A model generated the notes under the pieces. That model made no database searches. It was given only the letters and a program-made list of their open reading frames with translations, and was not told the DNA's origin. From JAWXBR01 sp034440235 (GTDB taxonomy: Bacteria; Bacteroidota; Ignavibacteria; Kapaibacteriales; Kapaibacteriaceae), in assembly GCA_034440235.1 (NCBI GenBank), contig JAWXBR010000011.1, positions 81,696 to 145,695 of the forward strand: DNA of 64,000 bases, written 5' to 3'. Positions 25,452 through 34,487 of this stretch are shown here, in pieces. Made by a program: the position numbers and the translations under genes. How positions within the stretch are numbered: position 1 is the first letter of the stretch; each line of letters opens with the position of its first letter.

Positions 25452-26588
25452 ATGGATCACTCTAGACATAGACTGTTAACTCCGCCTAAGGGCCATTTTT
25501 TCCTGTTGGGACCTAGGGGAACGGGCAAAACGTTATGGACACAGCAGGTTTTTCTGGATGCTCTGCGGATAGATTTACTCGATCCGGAGACATTTCGTGT
25601 GTTCGCTGCGGGTACTGAGAGATTGAGGGACGTAATAGCTGCACATCCTGAAGTAAAAACGGTTGTCATCGACGAGATTCAGAAGCTTCCGACGCTTCTG
25701 GAAGGTGTTCATCTATTGATTTCAGAACAGGTGAAGTACCAGTTTGTGCTTACTGGTTCTAGTGCCAGAAAACTTCGACATGGAAATGTTAACCTACTGG
25801 GCGGACGTGCGGTGATGCGGACAATGCATCCGTATGTAGCCAAAGAACTTGGTGCCGATTTCGACCTCGATGAACATTTAAAAACGGGACTTGTGCCTGT
25901 TGTAGTGGAGTCGCAAAACCGACACGACACGTTACGTGCATACAACGCGCTGTACATACGCGAAGAAGTCTTTGCGGAAGGACTTGTTCGCAACATGGAA
26001 CAGTTCGCACGATTCCTCGAGGCGATAAGCTTCTCACAAGGGTCGATGCTAAACGTCACGAACGTTGCGAGCGATTCTTATGTCAAACGGAAAACAGTTG
26101 AGAACTACATTGAAATTCTCGAAGACTTGATGCTTGCGTTTCGTCTGACTCCGTTTACGAAGCATGCAAAACGTCAACTGGTGTCGCACCCTAAGTTCTA
26201 TTTCTTCGATGTCGGTGTATACCGCGCTAACCGTCCATCGGGAAGACTCGATGACGCAGGATCTGTCGAAGGCATCGCTCTTGAAACGATCGTTGCGCAG
26301 CACCTAAAAGCTCGATCCGACATAGCTCGTGACAATAGTAAACTCTATTACTGGCGAACAAGATCGGGTGTTGAAGTCGATTTTGTTGTGTACGGTAATG
26401 ACATCTTCGAGGCCATTGAGGTGAAGAATAGTAGTAGGGTACGTCCAGAAGATTTGAGGGGGCTTCGAACGTTTATCGAAGACTACCCGCAGGCTAAAGC
26501 CACTTTGTTGTATCGAGGAAAAGAGAGCCTGATGCAGCACGGTATACTCATCATGCCCATCGATGAATGGTTGCCGACGTGTTACTAA
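25452..26588 (+). CDS. AAA_14/DUF4143 ATPase
   Basis: 378 residues. The N-terminal AAA domain has Walker A GPRGTGKT and Walker B VVIDEIQKLP, then LTGSSARKLRHGNVNLLGGR with the sensor and arginine region. The central part looks like a winged helix (SYVKRKTVENYIEILEDLML). The C-terminal DUF4143 domain contains FYFFDVGVYRA and the PD-(D/E)xK-like pattern GVEVDFVV...AIEVKNSS. These ATPases are common in bacteria and archaea but of unknown function. No Shine-Dalgarno sequence precedes the ATG; the fifth palindrome of the array lies there. The winged helix makes self-regulation through the palindromes plausible (inference). Confidence 0.93.
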   Translation: MDHSRHRLLTPPKGHFFLLGPRGTGKTLWTQQVFLDALRIDLLDPETFRVFAAGTERLRDVIAAHPEVKTVVIDEIQKLPTLLEGVHLLISEQVKYQFVLTGSSARKLRHGNVNLLGGRAVMRTMHPYVAKELGADFDLDEHLKTGLVPVVVESQNRHDTLRAYNALYIREEVFAEGLVRNMEQFARFLEAISFSQGSMLNVTNVASDSYVKRKTVENYIEILEDLMLAFRLTPFTKHAKRQLVSHPKFYFFDVGVYRANRPSGRLDDAGSVEGIALETIVAQHLKARSDIARDNSKLYYWRTRSGVEVDFVVYGNDIFEAIEVKNSSRVRPEDLRGLRTFIEDYPQAKATLLYRGKESLMQHGILIMPIDEWLPTCY

Positions 26589-26622
26589 AGACCTACGAAC
26601 GCATGTTTTGTAAGTCCAATTA

Positions 26623-28662
26623 CTAGGGCGTCCGCGCCGTTATCCGAATGCTTCTGTTCAAGAAGCGACCTTGTGGCGTTAGGTCGGCGAAGCGCGAGCC
26701 TGTGGTCGAGGTCTCGATAGTAAACGTGTTTCCTACCAGCGAACGGATGAAGGCTTCGGTGACGCGTGCGCGTTGCTCGGAGAGTTCTTTGTTGCGTGTG
26801 TCGGTGCCGAGGATGTCGGTGCTGCCGAAGACGGTCAGGGCGGAGCCGGAGGGGAGGCGCTCGGTGAGCTGACGTAGCAGAGAACGGACGTCTTCGTTGA
26901 GCTCTGAGGAGTTGTAGTCGAAGCGCAGAATGGCTTCGAAGTCTGTCGTCTTGAGGTCGATGCGACGTCGTGGAAGCTTCGAGGCGTCGACATCTGCGAA
27001 ACGTTCTGCAAATGCGCTGCCGGCTTCGGCTGTTACACGCACACGTGCCGATGTTGCATCGGCGGGAAGTGCAGCGCGGAAGGGAACGTTGACGTTGCTG
27101 GACTTGATTGCAACGGTTGTGTCGGTGTTGCCAACGTGCACACGCATGGTGCTGCCCACGACGTTAATGCCTGCGGCCTTGACGTTCATGGTGCCACGCA
27201 CTTCTGAGAATTGCTGCACGGTGACCCATTCTTGAAGTGGAGCGTTGGTAACAACGAGGTCGACGCGACGGTTTTCTTCGCGTCCTGCTGGAAATTCCTG
27301 GTTCGAAGAAATGCGCGGTGCAAGTAACGCACGCGTTTGTATGCGCGATGCTTCTACGCCTAGGTCGACAAGCACTTGTTTTACACTTTGTGCGCGACGC
27401 TCTGAGAGTGCTGTGCCTTGTGCTTCGTCCGCGCCGCTCGTAGCCCCTTCGAGCACGACCCTTCCCTGAGGATTACGCTTCAGGATGTCTGCAATACGCA
27501 CGAGTACCCACGAGTGCGCTTGTATTGGGTCGGAAGACGGAATGCTGCCATCGTTCGAACGGCGATAGGTTGTGGGAATAGTCGACGCAGTACTGTCGAA
27601 GAACACCGCATTGATGATCGGTGCCGTTGCAAGAAGTTCGTCGCCCGTTACAACTTCGGCCGATACGAGCGTGGGTTGGTCGAGTGCGATGGTGGGCGGA
27701 CGTGTGTCGATTGCAATTGGCGGTGGCGGTGGAATTGGGTCGGGCTTCTTTGGGGTAGGGGGCTCCTCGGCTTTCGATTTAAAGCCGAAGCGTATGCCCA
27801 CCTCTGCGCGAATGCCGAGGAGTTTCCAGTCGGCATCGGTGAGCATAGAGTTGAAGAAGTAGTCGAACGATAGTTGTGGGACGATTGCAATTGTATTGGA
27901 AACAGTTATAAAAGATTCCAATGATGCACTTGCGCCAAACATTGCACTTGCACGCGTAGAAAACACACCCGATGCAATCGGCCGCTGCAGTGAGCTTTGT
28001 CCGTTCACCAAGAACGTTGCGTTGCCCTGGTCGGAAATTGATTCGATTTGCTCGAAGCGGCTGGAGAGGGGAAGAGCGATACGCGGACCAATCACGAGTC
28101 CGAGCGATCGCGATTCATAAGAACCAAGAAGTGCGATGCGCACATCGGGTTGAATTTCTAGAAACGAGAGACTTGGTTGTAGCTCGACGGTTGTTGTGAG
28201 TTCTAAATCGGTGTTTGTTGCTGTGTCGCGAACCGGATAAACGTTTGTGCGCTTGAATTGTCCGGAGCGTCCCGAAAAGCCAAGTCCGATGCCAAAACCC
28301 CAAGTGTCGGCGGCACGCAATTCGAGAATTGCGTTAAAAGACGGACCCGCCCCGTTACCGAATTCGAACTGACCACAATCGATTACATCGAGTGAACTGC
28401 TGAACGATGCGCTATACGTTGTGAGAGCAATGCCCCCTTGCACACGCATGGCAAACGATTCACGCTGTGCGGATGCCGTCGTTAGGGCAAGCAACACACA
28501 TACGGAGCTTAAAAAGCCCCTTACCAGAAAGGCACTAAAAGAGCCCCTTACCGAAAAGGCGTTAAAAGAGCCCCTTACCGAAAAGGCGTTAAAAGAGCCC
28601 CTTACCGAAAAGGCGTTAAAAGAGCCCATTACAAGCATTGTTCGAACGTTGGGTCGTGTCAT
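26623..28662 (-). CDS. OmpA-family outer-membrane protein with repeat-expanded signal region
   Basis: 679 residues from ATG 28662 (MTRPNVRTML; a longer frame from 28746 is possible). The N-terminus carries GSFNAFSVR three times plus GSFSAFLVR before the hydrophobic signal core (LSSVCVLLALTTASAQ). Next come a beta-barrel-like domain, a proline-rich linker (TPKKPDPIPPPPPIA), a first OmpA-like domain (GTALSERRAQSVKQVLVDLG ... GREENRRVDLVVT), a beta domain, and a second OmpA-like domain (ILRFDYNSSELNEDVRSLLR ... NKELSEQRARVTEAFI). Probably anchors the outer membrane to peptidoglycan. The DUF5683 gene lies just upstream on the same strand. Confidence 0.88.
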   Translation of the reverse strand: MTRPNVRTMLVMGSFNAFSVRGSFNAFSVRGSFNAFSVRGSFSAFLVRGFLSSVCVLLALTTASAQRESFAMRVQGGIALTTYSASFSSSLDVIDCGQFEFGNGAGPSFNAILELRAADTWGFGIGLGFSGRSGQFKRTNVYPVRDTATNTDLELTTTVELQPSLSFLEIQPDVRIALLGSYESRSLGLVIGPRIALPLSSRFEQIESISDQGNATFLVNGQSSLQRPIASGVFSTRASAMFGASASLESFITVSNTIAIVPQLSFDYFFNSMLTDADWKLLGIRAEVGIRFGFKSKAEEPPTPKKPDPIPPPPPIAIDTRPPTIALDQPTLVSAEVVTGDELLATAPIINAVFFDSTASTIPTTYRRSNDGSIPSSDPIQAHSWVLVRIADILKRNPQGRVVLEGATSGADEAQGTALSERRAQSVKQVLVDLGVEASRIQTRALLAPRISSNQEFPAGREENRRVDLVVTNAPLQEWVTVQQFSEVRGTMNVKAAGINVVGSTMRVHVGNTDTTVAIKSSNVNVPFRAALPADATSARVRVTAEAGSAFAERFADVDASKLPRRRIDLKTTDFEAILRFDYNSSELNEDVRSLLRQLTERLPSGSALTVFGSTDILGTDTRNKELSEQRARVTEAFIRSLVGNTFTIETSTTGSRFADLTPQGRFLNRSIRITARTP
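28515..28635 (-). repeat. 27-bp tandem repeat (4+ copies) in a signal-peptide region
   Basis: Four full 27-bp units (28515, 28542, 28569, 28596) and a partial fifth, with units 2-4 nearly identical. Each contains AGCCCCTTACC followed by AAAAGGCGTTAAAAG. On the minus strand they encode the nonapeptide GSFNAFSVR. Near-identity implies recent expansion, and copy number is likely variable between strains. Confidence 0.93.
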
Positions 28663-28729
28663 GGCCGACAAAGATAGCTGGCGTAATGTCACGGGAATGT
28701 TACGACGCCAAGACGAGTGGCGAACGGCA

Positions 28730-29218
28730 TCACGGCAGGGCGACATTTAGCTTGAGTGCTAGGAGCTGGGTGCGGGTCGGACCCAGCCCGAGCGAGACGT
28801 CTTCGTCGACGTCGAAGTCGTAGAGGTGCGCACCAACGTAGGAGTCGACTGCTGCCAGGGCGTAGGTGACGATGAAGATTAGTCCAGCAAGGTCGCGATT
28901 GTCACGATACACTTCACGCGTCGTAAGCAGGCGTCCCTCCGAAAAATCACCACTTGCCTTTGCCGCTTCGTATTGCGCATCGGCTTCGTTGAACTTCGCA
29001 TTGTTCGAAAAAAACAGCCATACCGACACTGCGGCAGTGCCAGTAAAGATTGGAATTTTCCAATACGCTTCGTTGTTGAATTGTCCGAGGCCCGGGCATG
29101 CGAGTGACATCAGCACCGACGTGGTCGGACTCTTCGTTAACGTAAGTGTGTCTTCGGCGCGAGCGCATGCAAAAGTGAGAATGATCAGTGCAAAAGTTGC
29201 AAGCACTATGCGAATCAT
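28730..29218 (-). CDS. DUF5683 family membrane protein
   Basis: 162 residues. Signal peptide (IVLATFALIILTFACARAED), then the DUF5683 pattern: SVLMSLACPGLGQFNNEAYW, KIPIFTGTAAVSVWLFFSNN, a charged loop, and YRDNRDLAGLIFIVTYALAA followed by VDSYVGAHLYDFDVDEDVSL. Members occur in FCB bacteria, often near envelope genes; function is unknown. The OmpA-family gene starts 67 bp downstream. Confidence 0.85.
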   Translation of the reverse strand: MIRIVLATFALIILTFACARAEDTLTLTKSPTTSVLMSLACPGLGQFNNEAYWKIPIFTGTAAVSVWLFFSNNAKFNEADAQYEAAKASGDFSEGRLLTTREVYRDNRDLAGLIFIVTYALAAVDSYVGAHLYDFDVDEDVSLGLGPTRTQLLALKLNVALP

Positions 29219-29270
29219 GCAACACCTTTACATGCATCATCATGAGATACAAGAATTTCGATGGCGATAT

Positions 29271-29663
29271 TTAGTCGATGCACGCGATAACCTCTATTTC
29301 AACAAGTGCATCTTTCGGAAGGCGCGATACTTCGACAGCAGAACGTGCGGGCTTGTGATGTCCGAATGCATCGGAGTAACAGGCATTCATCTCTGCAAAA
29401 GAATTCATGTCTGCAAGGAACACTGTTGCTTTCACAACATTGTCGAGCGTTGCGCCCTGTGTCTTGAGAATGGTGCGAATGTTGTGAAACACTTGCGTTG
29501 ATTGTTCTGCGACTGTTGTGCCAATCATTGCACCTTCACTCGAGAGCGCAATTTGTCCGCTTAGGAACACCATACGTCCGGTGCACACAACGCCATGCGA
29601 ATACGGACCAATTGCGGGGGCTGCATGTTCTGCGATGAATGGAGATATTGTTTTGGGTTGCAT
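29271..29663 (-). CDS. RidA family enamine/imine deaminase
   Basis: 130 residues, full length for RidA, which hydrolyses reactive 2-aminoacrylate and related imines in the cytosol. Visible motifs: AIGPYSHGVVCTGRMVFLSG, GTTVAEQSTQVFHNIRTIL, VVKATVFLADMNSFAEMN, and PARSAVEVSRLPKDALVEIE with the conserved substrate-binding Arg and the glutamate near the C-terminus. It lies between the DUF5683 and ROK genes. Confidence 0.93.
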   Translation of the reverse strand: MQPKTISPFIAEHAAPAIGPYSHGVVCTGRMVFLSGQIALSSEGAMIGTTVAEQSTQVFHNIRTILKTQGATLDNVVKATVFLADMNSFAEMNACYSDAFGHHKPARSAVEVSRLPKDALVEIEVIACID

Positions 29664-29688
29664 GGGGCTCTAGGAATAAGGGGCTAAT

Positions 29689-30615
29689 CTACGGAGTACG
29701 GTTTTCGTTCTCGCTAATCGCGCGACGTGCTAGAAAAGCTGCACCGATGATGCCAGCTTGGTTGCCAAAGGTGGCCTTGCGAACGTCGAGGTGGTCTGCA
29801 ATCGAGGGCAATGCGCGTTCGAGCAAGCGTGTGCGAATGAGAGGGAGTAGCGGGGGATAGGCTTCGACGATTCCGCCGCCTACGATGAGCGTAGACATAC
29901 CTAGAACAGCGAGTGCTGATGCGAAGCCCGCGGCGAGATACGACGCCAACATTTCGAATGTGGCCGCTGCATGTCTGTCGCCTGCTGTGAGTCTCCGGAC
30001 AAGTTCCGAGATCGATGCAGTTTCTTCTGTTAGATTACGATAGTAACTAATTCTACCATCGCGTCCGGCGAACTCTTCGACCGTACCAGCACGCCAAGCG
30101 TAACCTGTAGAGGACGATTTGCTGTTGATGTCGACAATGATGTGACCAATCTCGCCGGCGCCCCCTGTCGGACCCCTATAGATTTTACGATTGATGATCA
30201 CACATCCACCTACACCAGTGCCAAGCGTTGCATACAGAAAGTCGCTCACGTCACGTCCGGCGCCACCATCTGCCTCTGCAATGGCCGCCGCATTGGCGTC
30301 GTTTTCAACGACGATGTGTTTGTGCAGACGTTCTTCGAGTAGCGCTTTCACATGAACCGAAGTCCACGACTTCAGATTGGGTGGATGATGCACAACACCG
30401 TCGGCATCAACGACTCCCGGAAAGCCAATGCCTATGGCATCTATGTCGCCCGTTGTTGCAAACAAGTTTACAGTAGTAACAATGGTCTCAAGGATAGCAT
30501 CGGGTCCGCCCTCGGCGGGCGTCTCGACCGTCGTTGCATCATGCACAACGCCGCTCTCATCAACGCGGCCTGCCTTGATGTTTGTGCCACCGACGTCGAT
30601 GCCGAGAACCGTCAT
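29689..30615 (-). CDS. ROK family sugar kinase (glucokinase-like)
   Basis: 308 residues from ATG 30615 (MTVLGIDVGGTNIKAG); the longer frame has no standard start. Phosphate-1 motif GIDVGGTNIK, catalytic Asp in VVENDANAAAIAEADGGAGR, phosphate-2 YATLGTGVGGCVIINRKIYR and the ROK signature GGAGEIGHIIVD are present. The ROK zinc motif CxCGxxGC is absent: that region reads SSTGYAWRAGTVEEFAG. Probably phosphorylates glucose or another hexose in the cytosol. Confidence 0.9.
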   Translation of the reverse strand: MTVLGIDVGGTNIKAGRVDESGVVHDATTVETPAEGGPDAILETIVTTVNLFATTGDIDAIGIGFPGVVDADGVVHHPPNLKSWTSVHVKALLEERLHKHIVVENDANAAAIAEADGGAGRDVSDFLYATLGTGVGGCVIINRKIYRGPTGGAGEIGHIIVDINSKSSSTGYAWRAGTVEEFAGRDGRISYYRNLTEETASISELVRRLTAGDRHAAATFEMLASYLAAGFASALAVLGMSTLIVGGGIVEAYPPLLPLIRTRLLERALPSIADHLDVRKATFGNQAGIIGAAFLARRAISENENRTP

Positions 30616-30673
30616 TCCGGGAGATAATGATTCCCGGGATGACCGTTGTAAGTCGTTGATTGTCAACAAAACC

Positions 30674-30997
30674 TCATTCCGCTGTATCCCGCCTTATGAT
30701 ATACACCTCTTCGCCCGGACGTATGTATCCGTAGCGCTCACGCGCAAGACGCTCAATTTCCAGCGTGTCGTTCTGCAAGCGCTTTACGACTGCGCGTGTA
30801 GAGTCTGCAATGTGTCTTGCCTCTGCAACCTGATGTTGCAGTGCCGTGTGTTCAGACTCCAGCCTCAGTCGAGTAAGAATGCCATACGGCGAGAGCAACA
30901 CAAACACAACAACCACACCCGATAGCAGTGCTATCACGAGCAATCGCTTGCGCGTCATGAGCTTCTTCTGTACTGCTACGCCGGGTTTCTTTGCCAT
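30674..30997 (-). CDS. FtsB/DivIC-like septum protein
   Basis: 107 residues. Short basic cytosolic tail (MAKKPGVAVQKKLMTRKR), one membrane helix (LLVIALLSGVVVVFVLLSPY), a coiled coil (SEHTALQHQVAEARHIADST), and the end motif LARERYGYIRPGEEVYIIRR typical of FtsB/DivIC. Members form the FtsBLQ division complex in the inner membrane. It precedes the ROK kinase gene on the same strand. Confidence 0.9.
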   Translation of the reverse strand: MAKKPGVAVQKKLMTRKRLLVIALLSGVVVVFVLLSPYGILTRLRLESEHTALQHQVAEARHIADSTRAVVKRLQNDTLEIERLARERYGYIRPGEEVYIIRRDTAE

Positions 30998-31036
30998 TGC
31001 GCGTATGCTTTCGTGTCCGTCTGAACGGACACCTAC

Positions 31037-31504
31037 CTAATCGTTAACGAAGGGCTCTACTGGAATTCCAAGTAATGTGCGGCACTCAGCTTCTGGAGTT
31101 GTAGACGGGTCGTCGATGTAAAGCTCAATGAATGGAGCCTCGACAATTGTTTTGTCGTGATGACTGACCATTGCTCGGAGCTTGTTAAACGATTCTTTAA
31201 TGCCTTCGTACGAACCGACGTGTGTTAGCTGTGCATACTCGAGCTCGGGGAACTCACGCACCTGCACGCGATCATCACCCTCTGTGCCGTAGGGCACTTG
31301 CACCGCAACATCGTAGCGCAATGCATCGGAAGAAACAGTTGCGGGATTGTCATACGAGAATCCCATCATGACTTCGGGGGCAAGCTCGCGCTCGGTAGCC
31401 CAGGCCCAGAGTTCGCCGAAGATTGGACCGGCGTTTGTGTACGGACCCACATGGCGGATGCATGCGACGTTGTACGGACCCAATGGGTCGACTTGAATAT
31501 CCAT
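31037..31504 (-). CDS. GyrI-like small-molecule-binding protein
   Basis: 155 residues forming a stand-alone AraC-effector/GyrI (SOUL-like) domain: YNVACIRHVGPYTNAGPIFG, MMGFSYDNPATVSSDALRYD, then FPELEYAQLTHVGSYEGIKE and EAPFIELYIDDPSTTPEAEC. Stand-alone members bind small hydrophobic or cationic compounds, and some hydrolyse cyclopropanoid toxins. No DNA-binding domain is attached. Its start overlaps the gcvP stop in TAATG. Confidence 0.87.
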   Translation of the reverse strand: MDIQVDPLGPYNVACIRHVGPYTNAGPIFGELWAWATERELAPEVMMGFSYDNPATVSSDALRYDVAVQVPYGTEGDDRVQVREFPELEYAQLTHVGSYEGIKESFNKLRAMVSHHDKTIVEAPFIELYIDDPSTTPEAECRTLLGIPVEPFVND

Positions 31505-34437
31505 TATGCGTACTCCTCGATACTAGGGCATGTACAAATAAGCACACGGTCGCCGTATGCATTGTCTACACGGCCAATGCTTGGCCAGAATTTTCTATCG
31601 CGTACCCATGAGAGCGGATACACAGCCTGCTTGCGCGTGTACGGATGTGTCCATTCGTCCGCCGTTGCCACATACTGCGTATGCGGAGCGTTTTTAAGCA
31701 CGTTGTCTTTAGCATCGACAACACTTAGGCACACATCTTCAATTTCTTTACGAATGGAAAGTAACGCGTCGCAGAACCTGTCGATCTCGGCCTTGCTTTC
31801 GCTTTCCGTTGGCTCAATCATAATTGTTCCGGGAACAGGGAAGCTTAGCGTCGGAGCGTGAAAACCATAATCCATAAGGCGTTTTGCGATGTCCTCTGCT
31901 TCGAGTCCACCACGTTGCTTGAATTCGCGTAGGTCGACAATCATCTCGTGCGCAACGCGACCCTTCGCACCCTTGAACAAAATGCTGTAGTGGCCTTCGA
32001 GGCGCTTCGCAATGTAATTGGCATTAAGAATCGCAACGCGCGTTGCATCGGTGAGCCCCTTACTGCCCATCATGGCGATGTATGCGTAGCTGATAAGCAG
32101 AATAGATGCTGAGCCCCAAGGTGCGGCAGAGACGGCGCCTGCTGCAGGAACGCCATTGCCGACAACATGTACGCCATTGCCGACAACAGGAACGCCATGG
32201 CCGACAACATGTGCGCCGGTTTGTGACCTAGTGGGGGAAATAACGGGGTGACCAGGGAGGTAGGGGGCTAGCTCGGTGGTAACGCAGATCGGACCCATAC
32301 CGGGACCGCCACCGCCGTGCGGAATGCAGAATGTTTTGTGAAGATTAAGGTGACATACGTCGGCACCTATGGTGCGCGGACTTGTTAAGCCCACTTGCGC
32401 ATTCATGTTTGCGCCGTCCATGTACACACGTCCGCCGTGCTCGTGAATAATCGAGCAGACTTCCTTAATCGATTCTTCGAACACACCGTGTGTTGAAGGG
32501 TACGTTACCATTAATGCAGCAAGATCTTTTGCATGTGCATCGGCCTTCGCACGCAAGTCGTCCATATCGACGTGTCCGTCGGCGTCTGCCTTCACAACCA
32601 CAACCTTCATGCCTGCCATGACAGCCGACGCAGGGTTTGTGCCGTGTGCGCTGCTCGGTATGAGCACAATATTTCTATGCGACTGTTTGTTTGCGATGTG
32701 CAGAGAGCGAATTGCAAGGAGTCCGGCATACTCGCCCTGCGCACCTGCATTCGGCTGAAGCGAACACGCATCGAAGCCAGTGATTTCGCACAACCAGTGC
32801 TCGAGCTCGTGAAAGATTTGTGTGTAGCCAGCAGTTTGTTCGCGTGGCACAAACGGATGAATTGCGTTGAACTCGGGCCACGTGAGCGGAATCATCTCGG
32901 CCGTTGCATTCAACTTCATTGTGCACGAACCAAGCGAGATCATGCTATGTGTAAGCGAGAGGTCTTTGTTTTCGAGGCGTTTCAAATACCGCAACATTTC
33001 GTGTTCGGTGCGGTGCTCATGAAATGTCGAATGAGTTAGATAGTTCGATGTACGATGAAGAGATGTGGGGAGTCCGGCATTCTTCGTTAGACGTGCACCA
33101 CTCGTTGGCGACACATCATACTTCGAAGATGCAACTACATCAAAACACGCTAATACATCGGCAAGGTCTGCTGCTGTTGTTGTTTCGTCGAACGATATGC
33201 CAACAGTTTGTTTTGCGTCGTTATATGCAAAGTTTATTGCTTTAGAAGTTGCAATTGCTCGCACTGCGTTTGTATCGGCAGCAACAGTAACAGTGTCGAA
33301 CCAAGCGCCGTTCACGATGGTGTGTCCTGCGGCAATCAGAGCTTCGACTAGTGCATTCGAAAGCGCGTGTACCTGGTGCGCAATGTTGCGAAGTCCGTCG
33401 GGACCATGATACACCGCATACATCGCAGCAACATTCGCAAGCAATGCTTGTGCTGTGCAGATGTTCGATGTTGCTTTGTCGCGACGAATATGTTGCTCGC
33501 GTGTCTGCAATGCCATCCGATAAGCGAGATCGCCTTGTGCGTCTATGCTCACCCCAATGATACGTCCGGGCATAAGGCGCTTGTACTGCTCACGCGTGGC
33601 CATGAAGGCCGCATGAGGTCCGCCATAACCGAGTGGCACACCAAACCGCTGCGTCGACCCAACAGCAACGTCGGCACCAAACTCGCCCGGAGGCACAAGC
33701 AATGTTAATGCAAGCAGGTCGGTACCAACCGTTACAAGTGCTCCGCCTTCGTGTGCGGCATCGCAGAATGTTTTGTAGTCGTGGATGTCACCATCAAGTG
33801 TCGGGTACTGCACGTACGCACCGAACACAGTGCCATCGAATGTTGCACTGCGCCAATCACCAACTTGAATGTTAATGCCTAGTGGCTCGGCACGAGTTTT
33901 CAACACGTCGAGTGTTTGTGGAAACACATTTGTGTCGACAAACAATGTCAGTGCATCTTTCGCATTCGCACCACGCGCAGCATACATCAAATGCATTGCT
34001 TCTGCCGCAGCAGTTGCTTCATCGAGAAGTGACGCATTTGTGATCTCGAGTTTTGTGAGATCGATAATCATCGTCTGAAAATTCAACAACGATTCGAGAC
34101 GACCCTGCGAAATCTCGGCCTGGTATGGCGTGTACTGTGTGTACCATCCCGGATTCTCTACAACGTTGCGCAGAATTACAGCAGGAGTAATCGTGTCGTA
34201 GTAACCCATGCCGATGTACGTGCGCCAATTTTTGTTGCGCGCACCAACAGCACGCAAATGTTTTAGCAATTGCGTTTCCGTTAGGGCAGGGGGCAGGTCG
34301 AGGGACTTCTTCAGCCGTATGTCGGCAGGAATTGTCTCGTCGATCAGCGCATCGAGTGTGGATGCACCCACAACACCGAGCATGGAAGAAAGATCGTCTT
34401 GTGAACGTCCGAGGTGACGTGAAGCAAAGTCAGTCAT
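31504..34437 (-). CDS. gcvP: Glycine dehydrogenase (decarboxylating), P-protein
   Basis: 977 residues, single-chain P-protein of the glycine cleavage system; PLP-dependent decarboxylation of glycine in the cytosol. The N-terminal half begins RHLGRSQDDLSSMLG and includes TYIGMGYYDTITPAVI. The PLP-binding Lys is in HLNLHKTFCIPHGGGGPG at about residue 700. Directly after PGHPVISPTRSQTG a repetitive insert of about 25 residues (HVVGHGVPVVGNGV...) replaces a short loop before the conserved GAVSAAPWGSAS. No gcvT or gcvH is in the window. Confidence 0.97.
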   Translation of the reverse strand: MTDFASRHLGRSQDDLSSMLGVVGASTLDALIDETIPADIRLKKSLDLPPALTETQLLKHLRAVGARNKNWRTYIGMGYYDTITPAVILRNVVENPGWYTQYTPYQAEISQGRLESLLNFQTMIIDLTKLEITNASLLDEATAAAEAMHLMYAARGANAKDALTLFVDTNVFPQTLDVLKTRAEPLGINIQVGDWRSATFDGTVFGAYVQYPTLDGDIHDYKTFCDAAHEGGALVTVGTDLLALTLLVPPGEFGADVAVGSTQRFGVPLGYGGPHAAFMATREQYKRLMPGRIIGVSIDAQGDLAYRMALQTREQHIRRDKATSNICTAQALLANVAAMYAVYHGPDGLRNIAHQVHALSNALVEALIAAGHTIVNGAWFDTVTVAADTNAVRAIATSKAINFAYNDAKQTVGISFDETTTAADLADVLACFDVVASSKYDVSPTSGARLTKNAGLPTSLHRTSNYLTHSTFHEHRTEHEMLRYLKRLENKDLSLTHSMISLGSCTMKLNATAEMIPLTWPEFNAIHPFVPREQTAGYTQIFHELEHWLCEITGFDACSLQPNAGAQGEYAGLLAIRSLHIANKQSHRNIVLIPSSAHGTNPASAVMAGMKVVVVKADADGHVDMDDLRAKADAHAKDLAALMVTYPSTHGVFEESIKEVCSIIHEHGGRVYMDGANMNAQVGLTSPRTIGADVCHLNLHKTFCIPHGGGGPGMGPICVTTELAPYLPGHPVISPTRSQTGAHVVGHGVPVVGNGVHVVGNGVPAAGAVSAAPWGSASILLISYAYIAMMGSKGLTDATRVAILNANYIAKRLEGHYSILFKGAKGRVAHEMIVDLREFKQRGGLEAEDIAKRLMDYGFHAPTLSFPVPGTIMIEPTESESKAEIDRFCDALLSIRKEIEDVCLSVVDAKDNVLKNAPHTQYVATADEWTHPYTRKQAVYPLSWVRDRKFWPSIGRVDNAYGDRVLICTCPSIEEYA
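32147..32217 (-). repeat. 21-bp tandem repeat inserted in gcvP
   Basis: Three full units and a partial one, built on ACGCCATTGCCGACAACA plus an alternating TGT or GGA. Units start at 32147, 32168 and 32189. They encode VVGNGV-type heptapeptides in a loop near the P-protein active site region and keep the frame. Confidence 0.92.
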
Positions 34438-34487
34438 GTGGCAGTATGTCGCAGTATGTCAATGATCAATGGTTAATTTTCTTGTAC

